Of a DNA stretch of 64,000 bases, positions 16,388 to 23,259 are shown piece after piece; within the stretch, counting starts at the first letter, position 1, and each line of letters opens with the position of its first letter. This stretch comes from Flavobacteriales bacterium (GTDB lineage: Bacteria; Bacteroidota; Bacteroidia; CAIKAF01): NCBI GenBank assembly GCA_018401695.1, contig JAGYKD010000001.1:1366016-1430015 (forward strand), read 5' to 3'. The translations under genes were made by a program, and so were the position numbers. The notes beneath the pieces were generated by a model, which saw only the letters and a program-made list of their open reading frames with translations, did not search any database and was not told the DNA's origin.

Positions 16388-16503
16388 TGCTTTCAGGTTT
16401 GCTTTAAAATCTTGGGAGGCTTTTGGCTTCGGGGGACTCTAAAAAACCTTTATTAGAGAAACAAACTGCCCCGGAAATACTAAATTTGATATAAATGAAC
16501 CTT

Positions 16504-16511
16504 TAAATTTG
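16504..16511 (+). promoter_or_regulatory. -7 box immediately before the SGNH lipoprotein gene (leaderless)
   Basis: TAAATTTG ends 3 nt before the ATG at 16515. A second TAAATTTG lies at 16481-16488. The proximity implies an mRNA starting at the ATG. Confidence 0.4.
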
Positions 16512-16514
16512 CCC

Positions 16515-17246
16515 ATGAAGACTTTTATTCAATGCCTTGCGCTTGTTTTGGCGCTTGGCTTTTTGCATAGTTGTGAAGATGAAACCGAGCCAAACCCACC
16601 CGGTAATTCCATTAACCGCATCATGCCCTTGGGAGCATCTAGAGTGGAGGGGCTTAGTCCCATTTTTGAAAGTTTCCGTTACGAGTTATGGAAGAATCTT
16701 AGTCTCTCAGGAAGGACCTTTGATTTTATAGGCACCAAAACCGATCCTGCTGTTTTTCCAACCGTTCAAGGAAAGAGCTTTGACCCTCACCACGAAGGCC
16801 GCGGAGGTTACACCTCAGGTCAAATTTTGGAGGGAATAAACGGATGGCTTCAGCAGGCCGGCACTCCCGATGTGGTATTGTTTAGTTCTCCCGGGGGTAA
16901 CGATGCGCTCTCCAATCTTCCTTACGACCAAACCATTGCCCAAATCAATGGGGTGATTGATGCGTTGCAGGCCAACAATAGCAAGGTAATCATTGTGTTG
17001 GAGCAGTTGGCTCCGGGGCATTCCGGTTTTATGACTGCCCAACAAATACAGTATTTTGAGCAATTGAAGCAGGACGTACTTCAAATAGCTGCCACTCAAA
17101 CCAACGATTCTTCTTTGGTAATTGCCGTGGATATGTTCAGTGGTTTTACCGACCAAATGTTGGCCGATGATGTCCATTACAACAGCCTGGGAGCTAAATT
17201 TATAGCCGACCGTTATGCTGCGGTGTTGGATACGCTACTAGAATAA
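16515..17246 (+). CDS. SGNH/GDSL-type hydrolase lipoprotein
   Basis: About 243 residues with a lipoprotein signal (hydrophobic LVLALGFLHSC, lipobox Cys ~20). It looks like a secreted SGNH esterase: block I as IMPLGASRVEG (Ser of G-A-S in place of GDS), a central SPGGNDALS giving the block III GxND element, and a C-terminal DDVHYNSLGAKFIADRY matching block V DxxH. Ser, Asn, Asp and His of the family are therefore all present. Substrate unknown (carbohydrate acetyl esters are common). Convergent with the DUF5777 gene. Confidence 0.8.
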   Translation: MKTFIQCLALVLALGFLHSCEDETEPNPPGNSINRIMPLGASRVEGLSPIFESFRYELWKNLSLSGRTFDFIGTKTDPAVFPTVQGKSFDPHHEGRGGYTSGQILEGINGWLQQAGTPDVVLFSSPGGNDALSNLPYDQTIAQINGVIDALQANNSKVIIVLEQLAPGHSGFMTAQQIQYFEQLKQDVLQIAATQTNDSSLVIAVDMFSGFTDQMLADDVHYNSLGAKFIADRYAAVLDTLLE

Positions 17247-17288
17247 GAAACACCGGATCTTGGTGCTTAACGTATCCCGGTTTGTGTT

Positions 17289-18227
17289 TTAACTTTTTGG
17301 GGTTTTCCTACCTTTCTTCTGGAAAGAAAAAGTTCGGGTAATGTTAAAGCCGAAATGGATATCGCCCTTGTCCCATCGGCCTATGGTTTCGCTCATAAAG
17401 CCCATATCGAACATGGCTTGGGCATTGGTGAGTTGAAACTGAAAAACGTGTCCGCCGGTTTCCCAATCTACGCCAATGCTGAGGGCTCCTTGAGGATCTA
17501 CATTATTGATTTGTGGGATTTCTTGACCGGGAACCAGCCAGAAATACTCAGCATTGATGGCTACTCGATTGGAGATTTTGGCTCGTCCCGAAAAGCCTAA
17601 GACAACAAAGGTGTTTTGATCACGGGTTTCGGGTACTAGGTTTTTATGGACCAAGGTGGGACTGAATTGAAGAGAAAACCAAGAGTTGAATTTCCGCGCT
17701 ATCAATAGTTGGTGTACATAGGCCAATCGGCTGCTGAAAAAGTTTTCCTGATTCGGGTTTGCCCAAGGTAGGGTATTGATGGTCATGGCATTTACCGAAG
17801 TAAGCGTGACCGGAGAGCCGGGTTTGCTTTGTTTTAAGATTTTGGTTTTTAAAAATCCGTCCCAAGTTTTACCATACGATGAGCGGCCAAAACCTAAGTT
17901 GAAACGCTCGGAAAAAGGCAGCGTGTATTCGAGTCCAATACGGATGGAGGCTTGGTCCCAGCCAAACATTTCGGAGAATCCGGTATTGATGCGCCCAAAT
18001 CGGTGTTGAATAATAAAGAGCAGTTCTCCTTTGGCGGGCATTTCTACCGAGTGGCCGTTGATTACCCGCACGCCTTTGAAGGTGGCGAAGGCGTATTCCT
18101 TTTCTTGTGCGGCGTCGGCTTCTGCCTCCAACTCGTCCAAGAGGCTTTGGCTAAAGCCAGGTATTGAGGAGAAAAAGGCAAGCGCCAAGATCCATGAGGC
18201 GAGGGAGGAGATTTTACAAAAGTGCAT
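17289..18227 (-). CDS. DUF5777 family beta-barrel protein
   Basis: A 312-residue protein with a signal peptide (LALAFFSSIPGFSQS) and the family's opening after the mature N-terminus (FATFKGVRVINGHSVEMPA, then LLFIIQHRFGRINTG). The remainder is amphipathic strands (RIGLEYTLPFSERFNLGFG) ending in HFGFNITRTFSF. DUF5777 proteins are Bacteroidota-specific and typically encoded beside YceI and c-type cytochromes, as here; role unknown. It is the last gene of a five-gene minus-strand operon, 4 nt after the small cytochrome. Confidence 0.82.
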   Translation of the reverse strand: MHFCKISSLASWILALAFFSSIPGFSQSLLDELEAEADAAQEKEYAFATFKGVRVINGHSVEMPAKGELLFIIQHRFGRINTGFSEMFGWDQASIRIGLEYTLPFSERFNLGFGRSSYGKTWDGFLKTKILKQSKPGSPVTLTSVNAMTINTLPWANPNQENFFSSRLAYVHQLLIARKFNSWFSLQFSPTLVHKNLVPETRDQNTFVVLGFSGRAKISNRVAINAEYFWLVPGQEIPQINNVDPQGALSIGVDWETGGHVFQFQLTNAQAMFDMGFMSETIGRWDKGDIHFGFNITRTFSFQKKGRKTPKS

Positions 18228-18231
18228 GGTA

Positions 18232-18627
18232 TCAGTTGTTGGGGTAACCTTGTTCCACCCACAGGCGGATGTTTTGTAGGTCGCAATCCGGAAGTATGGA
18301 GCCTCCTTTGGGCATGGGACTATAGCCGGGGCTATGTTCTATGGCACCGAGAAAACGGTCTTGATTGCTGTCGAGGTATTGTTTGAGGTTGGGATGACCT
18401 TCAAAGCTAAGCCCCGCTCCTGCCACATTGGCCACGGCATTGCCGTGGCAGCCGTAGCAGCGGTTGTCCAGAATGGCTTGCACGGTGCTGCTGTAGGTTA
18501 CGGAAGTGGTGTCGCAGCCCGTAGGTGGGTACAGTTCTTCTTCTTTGTCGTAATAACAACTTTGGGCAAAGGTCAAAAAAAACAAAGCGAGACCTGCCAG
18601 TGCCGCAATTTTGAGCGAATGAGGCAT
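18232..18627 (-). CDS. Small c-type cytochrome lipoprotein
   Basis: A 131-residue exported lipoprotein (lipobox ...FAQSC at ~24). It has one heme-binding motif in the segment DNRCYGCHGNAV (CxxCH) and a later Met in SPMPKGGS as a possible axial ligand, ending CDLQNIRLWVEQGYPNN. This is the layout of Bacteroidota 'cytochrome c' domain lipoproteins that sit on the periplasmic face. It probably works with the larger cytochrome lipoprotein of the same operon. Partner oxidoreductase not identified. Confidence 0.75.
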   Translation of the reverse strand: MPHSLKIAALAGLALFFLTFAQSCYYDKEEELYPPTGCDTTSVTYSSTVQAILDNRCYGCHGNAVANVAGAGLSFEGHPNLKQYLDSNQDRFLGAIEHSPGYSPMPKGGSILPDCDLQNIRLWVEQGYPNN

Positions 18628-18632
18628 GAATT

Positions 18633-19163
18633 TTAGGATTTTAGTGTTGTATTTACCCTAATTTCAATTGCTTCGGCAATGTTTTCGACTTTGTCATTTT
18701 TGATGCCAAATTCGCCCAGTTTTATGGTAAAGCGGCATTGAATGGTAAGTTCGTTGCCCTTACGCACCAAGGTTGCAGGTACGGCAATTTCTTTGGTTTC
18801 GCCGTGTATGGTGAGCTTGCCTTTGAGCTTAATTTCATGCGTTCCGTCTTTACGTGCCACTTCGGGATTTAGCACGGAGCCTTCGAAAGTAGATTTGGGG
18901 AATTTGTCCGAATGCATGTAGTTTTCGTTGAAATGCTCCTGCATAAGGGCTTTTTCGAACTCAAAGCTTCGGATTTGTAGCACAAAAGCGATATTGCCTT
19001 TGTCTAGATCAAGGGCAGCAAGAGCTTGGTGGTTAACCGCTTCAATGTCTTCTAGGGCAGCATCCGAAAAAAAGCTTACTTCACCGGTTTTGGTGCTGAA
19101 TTTTTGTGCGGAAAGGCCGAGGGTTAAAGCAAGCGCAAATAGGCTTAGAAGTGCATTTTTCAT
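18633..19163 (-). CDS. YceI family periplasmic protein
   Basis: A 176-residue YceI lipocalin-like protein. After the signal peptide (LSLFALALTLGLSAQ) come FSTKTGEVSFFS, the hallmark FPKSTFEGSV and IKLKGKLTIHGETKEIAVPATL segments, and a final IEIRVNTTLKS. The fold binds isoprenoid-like lipids in characterised members. Its place between two cytochrome lipoproteins and DUF5777 suggests a quinone- or isoprenoid-related periplasmic role, which is inference. Confidence 0.88.
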   Translation of the reverse strand: MKNALLSLFALALTLGLSAQKFSTKTGEVSFFSDAALEDIEAVNHQALAALDLDKGNIAFVLQIRSFEFEKALMQEHFNENYMHSDKFPKSTFEGSVLNPEVARKDGTHEIKLKGKLTIHGETKEIAVPATLVRKGNELTIQCRFTIKLGEFGIKNDKVENIAEAIEIRVNTTLKS

Positions 19164-19173
19164 AAGTGCATGT

Positions 19174-19851
19174 TTAGTTTTGAGGGGCGCCGTCGGCGAT
19201 CCAATTTAGCATTTGTTGTTGTTCGCAGGCCGGCAATGGGTTTTGGTAGGGCATTACTACAAAACCGTTTCCGGTGATGCTGCCTTCCAGGCTGCCGTTA
19301 TCGACCAAAGCTTTTACTTGGGTATATTGTTCAAGAATGATGCCACTTTGTGGACTTGCGCTGTTGTGGCAACCTTCGCATTTTTGCTTAATAAGGGGTT
19401 GAATGGTTCCTGACCAGCTGAATTGGCTGGTGTCGCAATCTTGCTTACAGGCACTGTTGGGTGCACCTTGCAACAGCCACGTTCGGATTAATTCTTTTTC
19501 GGCACTAGTAAGCGGCGGGTTGGGCTCGGGAGGCATGCGCTTATCTCCCGACTCGTTCAATACTTCCCAGATTTCGCTGTCTAGCGGGTCGTCCTTTTTA
19601 ATAATGTCGGAGTTTAGGATGTTGTTGTATCCGCTAAGCCTTACTCCGTCAGACCCTGTTTGGTTGTCGTGGCAACCGGGCATGGCACACTTGCTCAGCA
19701 GTAAGGGTTCAATATCTCGGTTAAAGTAAACTTCTTGGTCTTTGCAGGGAGCGTTTGGGTCGGGAAGTACGTATATATCTTCTATTGTGTGTTTGCAGCT
19801 TGCCAAGGATAGGCCAAGGAGCAAGCAAGAGGCAATGACGCGCTTATTCAT
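19174..19851 (-). CDS. Di-heme c-type cytochrome lipoprotein (planctomycete-cytochrome-like)
   Basis: A 225-residue lipoprotein (lipobox LSLASC). Two cytochrome-c-like modules occur: the first with the non-canonical CX4CH motif CAMPGCHDN and a later RMPPEPN (Met ligand candidate); the second with canonical CEGCHNS and VVMPYQNP. Each ends with the repeated signature (L/M)xNWxxxGAPxx (RTWLLQGAPNS, LNWIADGAPQN). The start overlaps the stop of the preceding OB-fold gene by 8 bp, so the two are coupled. Confidence 0.8.
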   Translation of the reverse strand: MNKRVIASCLLLGLSLASCKHTIEDIYVLPDPNAPCKDQEVYFNRDIEPLLLSKCAMPGCHDNQTGSDGVRLSGYNNILNSDIIKKDDPLDSEIWEVLNESGDKRMPPEPNPPLTSAEKELIRTWLLQGAPNSACKQDCDTSQFSWSGTIQPLIKQKCEGCHNSASPQSGIILEQYTQVKALVDNGSLEGSITGNGFVVMPYQNPLPACEQQQMLNWIADGAPQN

Positions 19852-20284
19852 GAATGCACCGATTTAATGTTAATGTAGGTAGCATGTCGTCAAAACCGGG
19901 AAGGCCTTCGGTATAGCCCGTGTAAATGCCGCGCAGTCTCAGTTCGGTTCCCGGAGTCGGGTCTTTCAACGCAAAACCTGCTTCGCCGGAGAAACCGCAA
20001 AGAATTTCAGCCTCGGGAGTTAAAAAGCTTATTTGTATGGTAGAATCTCCTGTTCGTTCGGCAGCACCTACCTTGCCGCTTAGGGCAATTACCTTGTCAA
20101 ACAAGCTGTCGTGCATGGCTTCCGGAGCTTCGAAAAAGGTTTTGGCAAATTGCTCGGTTGTTCCTTCAAAGGCCGCTTTTTCGTCCAAAAGACTGCGGTG
20201 GGGTTTGTTCCAAACAAACACATAAATGAGCGCTGCTGCCGCAAGGCCAAGAACCAGTAGAACGCCTAAAACCTTTTTTACCAT
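19844..20284 (-). CDS. OB-fold (tRNA_anti-like) exported protein
   Basis: A 146-residue protein with an N-terminal membrane anchor/uncleaved signal (VLGVLLVLGLAAAALIYVFVW). Its globular part (VIALSGKVGAAERTGDSTIQISF, GTELRLRGIYTGYTEG) fits the tRNA_anti-like OB-fold family of Bacteroidota. It ends in a conserved-looking LTLNRCIHE. First gene of the operon with the cytochromes, YceI and DUF5777. Molecular role unknown. Confidence 0.72.
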   Translation of the reverse strand: MVKKVLGVLLVLGLAAAALIYVFVWNKPHRSLLDEKAAFEGTTEQFAKTFFEAPEAMHDSLFDKVIALSGKVGAAERTGDSTIQISFLTPEAEILCGFSGEAGFALKDPTPGTELRLRGIYTGYTEGLPGFDDMLPTLTLNRCIHE

Positions 20285-20367
20285 AACAGAGAGGGTTGTG
20301 GGAATGACTTAAACCAGTTAAATATATGAAAATTTGAATATTGGGAGGATAGTCCGAGGCTATGGAA

Positions 20368-20397
20368 CAAAAAAGCCGAACCTTTCGGCTCGGCTTT
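20368..20397 (-). terminator. Rho-independent terminator after the CHRD-like gene
   Basis: Read on minus: AAAGCCGAGCCGAAAGGTTC-type stem (8-bp AAAGCCGA / TCGGCTTT, or the tighter AGCCGA/TCGGCT) followed by a run of six T. It lies 17 nt past the end of the CHRD-like gene and isolates it from the OB-fold operon. Confidence 0.75.
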
Positions 20398-20413
20398 ACA
20401 GCATCTCTACTTA

Positions 20414-20935
20414 TTAATTGCGGGCAAAATCGCCTACAATCAGATAGGTTTGCAGGTCGGTGGTGCTGATGGCTTGTGTGGGGTCATGCACTACAAAGAA
20501 ACCGGCATATGTGGTGGTGATTTCTTCGTAAGAAAGTGTTGTGGTTTGCGTGGCCGTGGCCGAACCGCCGTTACCGGTCAACATTTGTACGAATACATCC
20601 GAATTTGGGGTTTCGTTGTAGGGAGTTCCATTGGGAGTGGTAGCCGCATCGGCAGCATCGTGCGCATGCAACATATACGTTTCTCCATCGAGGGTGTTGC
20701 TAAGGGTTACGCTAATTTCGCTGCCACCCTCTTCCAGTTCGGTAACGGTCATGCTGCCCGTGAGGTTGTCCGGATGCGTTCCGTTGTACTCCGTGCCAGC
20801 GCCTAAGGCTCCGGTGTTGAAACTGTAGCTGTAGGTAGCGGTTTGTAAATCCTCAGAGCAAGAGCTTAGACCCAATACGAGGCTTGCACCTAAAGTTAGG
20901 CCCAAAACAGATTGCATAGATACTTTCATAAACAT
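20414..20935 (-). CDS. CHRD-like lipoprotein
   Basis: About 173 residues (alternative starts at the ATGs two and six codons in). Lipoprotein signal LGASLVLGLSSCSED. The body resembles the CHRD beta-rich domain: GSMTVTELEEGGSEISVTL, TYMLHAHDAADA with adjacent histidines, and TYAGFFVVHDP. Function of bacterial CHRD lipoproteins is unknown. It has its own terminator and is divergent from the unknown gene at 21.1 kb. Confidence 0.65.
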   Translation of the reverse strand: MFMKVSMQSVLGLTLGASLVLGLSSCSEDLQTATYSYSFNTGALGAGTEYNGTHPDNLTGSMTVTELEEGGSEISVTLSNTLDGETYMLHAHDAADAATTPNGTPYNETPNSDVFVQMLTGNGGSATATQTTTLSYEEITTTYAGFFVVHDPTQAISTTDLQTYLIVGDFARN

Positions 20936-21108
20936 GTGTTTTTGTTATTCCAGTAAGACTTCAATTGCCCCAAAAGGGTTGTTCCATTAAGATAAGTTGA
21001 CGTCCGTTTAAGTTGCAAGCTATTGGTGCTGAACTTTTTAATGTTTGTAAGGTCGTGTTTAAAAAAAAGACTTTCCCCAAAAATCAAGTCGCATTATGTC
21101 GAACAAAA

Positions 21109-21603
21109 ATGGCCATTGAGTGTTTTTTGCGCATGGTTGCATACGATTTAAGTTTGTTTCACCCAAGGGTAGTGCAGCAAATAGATGGAGCCTACGGAAA
21201 GCCATTTACTTGGTTGGAGCGTTTTCGTAAAGGTGGCGGAGGGAGTCCACCCCTGCATTGGAATCCGGAGACCTTGGTATTGCCGGAAACTCATCCTATG
21301 CAAGCACTTGTTTGTCAGCACGAAACGGGTTTTAAAGACAAGCGGCAGCTCATCATTAATGCTGAATTGCGTCCCAAAGGTTGGTTACTGCACCTGAACA
21401 TGGCGAACCGCAAATTTTTTGCGTTGGGCGTGGAGGCGGGTCAGTTTAAGCAACTGAAGTGGCTGGGTCATGGCAGGCCCGGCGATCCGGTGCATTTGGT
21501 TTTGGAGTTTCAGCAGCCCGAGCATCGTTTGCCTTTGCTGTGCAATTTTCACCATAGACGCCGCATGGAGGTTTTTTTTGAAAAGGTAAAGGCTTTGGTT
21601 TAG
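21109..21603 (+). CDS. Protein of unknown function
   Basis: About 164 residues from the internal ATG (MAIECFLRMVAYD), preferred because the upstream 32 codons look non-coding; the open frame begins at 21013. Not recognised. It has no signal peptide or TM segment, is rich in His, Trp, Lys and Arg, and has segments such as GGGGSPPLHWNPETLVLP and NMANRKFFALGVEAGQ that read like genuine protein. C-terminus HHRRRMEVFFEKVKALV. It stands alone and is followed by a family C repeat. Confidence 0.5.
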   Translation: MAIECFLRMVAYDLSLFHPRVVQQIDGAYGKPFTWLERFRKGGGGSPPLHWNPETLVLPETHPMQALVCQHETGFKDKRQLIINAELRPKGWLLHLNMANRKFFALGVEAGQFKQLKWLGHGRPGDPVHLVLEFQQPEHRLPLLCNFHHRRRMEVFFEKVKALV

Positions 21604-21762
21604 GGCGCCTTTACCTGCTGTCCCCACCATCCTGTTTGCCAAGCCCAACATGGCTGGGGCTCCGGGGGTTTGCTGGCGCGCCACCTCCTCGCTCCACAGC
21701 CATGTAAGGCTTGGCTGCACAGGGCTGGTTGGCTCCATCAGGGGCGGGGTTTGCCAACATTC
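21602..21762 (-). repeat. GC-rich intergenic repeat, family C, copy 4
   Basis: Begins at the stop codon of the preceding gene. Copy-specific arms AAGCCCAACATGGCTG and CAGCCATGTAAGGCTT pair with each other; the end (minus) CTGATGGAGCCAACCAGCCC carries the GATGGAGC hallmark. It takes up half of the 320-bp gap to the M16 peptidase gene. Confidence 0.7.
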
Positions 21763-21923
21763 TACAGCTAAGTTGTGGGATAATTCATCAGTATCCGTTT
21801 CTTTTTCTTTGACAATTAGCTGACACTTCGGTAGGGTATAGGGTCAAAATTTCACACTTTTCAAGAATTTTGTTCGATGCAGGTTTGTAGGCTTTATGTA
21901 CTTTTAGCGTGAAAATTAAAGCT

Positions 21924-23246
21924 ATGACACACCGCAATTTCAGGATTTTGCCCCTGCTACTGGTTGGTCTGTTGGTGCCCGGTCTCAAAGCTCAAATTGA
22001 GTTTACCGAGTATACTATGGACAACGGCCTCCATGTAATTTTACACGAAGATCATTCCACACCTATTGTGGCCATTTCTGTGCTGTATCATGTAGGGAGC
22101 AAGAACGAAGACACCTCCAGAACGGGATTTGCGCACTTTTTTGAGCATTTGCTCTTTGAAGGAAGCAAGCACATTGCCCGTGGAGAATTTGATAAATACA
22201 TACAACAGGCCGGTGGCTACAACAACGCCAATACCAGTCAAGACCGTACGTTTTACTTTGAGGTTCTGAGCTCAAACCAGCTTGAGCTTGGCTTGTGGTT
22301 AGAAAGTGAGCGTATGCTCCATGCCAAAATCGAAGATATTGGCCTGGAAACCCAACGCGAAGTGGTGAAAGAAGAAAAGCGCTTAAGGGTAGATAACCAA
22401 CCCTATGGTTCCTTGCTCGAAGATGTGTTTAGCCGAGCCTATACCCAGCATCCTTACCGTTGGGTTCCCATTGGCTCCATGGAGCACTTGAATGCGGCCA
22501 CGCTCGAAGAGTTTATGGAATTTTATAAAACCTTTTATGTACCCAACAATGCTACCCTTTCCATTGCCGGGGATATCGACATTGAAACCACCAAAAAACT
22601 GGTAGATACATACTTTTCAGGCATTCCTAAGGGAACCGGGGAAATCCCCCGTCCCCATGTGGTTGAGCCTAAACAAACCAAAGAAATCCGCGATACGGTC
22701 TATGACGAAATTCAATTGCCTGCCGTGGTGCAAGCCTACCATATTCCCGCTCAGGGCACCGAAGACCATTATGCTTTGCAGGTATTGTCAAGCATTTTGA
22801 GCGGTGGCGAAAGTGCGCGTTTTCAGCGCATCGTTAAAAATGAGCAAGAGAAAGCCTTGCAAGTTTTCGGGTTCCCTTTTCCTCTGGAAGATCCCGGATT
22901 GTTTGTAACTCTAGGGATTTGCAATATGGGTGTGGATCCGGCAGATTTAGAAAAGGCCATGGACCAACAGGTAGAACGACTTAAGAACGAGCCTGTAACC
23001 GAAAAAGAGTTGCAAAAAGTAATCAATCAATTGGAGACGCAGTTTGTAGAGCAAAACCGTCAAATGAGCGGAATTGCTGAAAATTTGGCCAATTACCATG
23101 TGTATTATGGGGAGGCCAACCTTATCAATACCGAACTGGAGCGCTACCGCAAAGTAACCGCTGCCGATGTTCAGCGTGTGGCCAAACAATATTTTACACC
23201 TCAGAACCGGGTGAATTTGTATTATTTACCTGTTCCTACCAACTAA
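21924..23246 (+). CDS. M16 family zinc metallopeptidase (catalytic subunit)
   Basis: About 440 residues with a signal peptide (LPLLLVGLLVPGLKAQ), so periplasmic. The inverted zinc motif HXXEH is intact as HFFEH (residues 71-75), followed by the family's GGxxNANTSxDRT segment (AGGYNNANTSQDRTFYF) and a distal Glu in the ESERM region. A second M16 domain follows (AYHIPAQGTEDHYALQVLSSIL). Active member of a tandem pair, probably a heterodimer with the next gene, which lacks the motif. A GTG at 21909 is an alternative start and has TACTTTTA two bases before it. Confidence 0.92.
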   Translation: MTHRNFRILPLLLVGLLVPGLKAQIEFTEYTMDNGLHVILHEDHSTPIVAISVLYHVGSKNEDTSRTGFAHFFEHLLFEGSKHIARGEFDKYIQQAGGYNNANTSQDRTFYFEVLSSNQLELGLWLESERMLHAKIEDIGLETQREVVKEEKRLRVDNQPYGSLLEDVFSRAYTQHPYRWVPIGSMEHLNAATLEEFMEFYKTFYVPNNATLSIAGDIDIETTKKLVDTYFSGIPKGTGEIPRPHVVEPKQTKEIRDTVYDEIQLPAVVQAYHIPAQGTEDHYALQVLSSILSGGESARFQRIVKNEQEKALQVFGFPFPLEDPGLFVTLGICNMGVDPADLEKAMDQQVERLKNEPVTEKELQKVINQLETQFVEQNRQMSGIAENLANYHVYYGEANLINTELERYRKVTAADVQRVAKQYFTPQNRVNLYYLPVPTN

Positions 23247-23259
23247 AGCATTCACTACC

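Noticed and set aside
17246-17292. Bidirectional terminator between the SGNH and DUF5777 genes
   Set aside because: Partial complementarity (ACACCGG with CCGGTTTGTGT) but no compact stem with a T-run; not strong enough to call.
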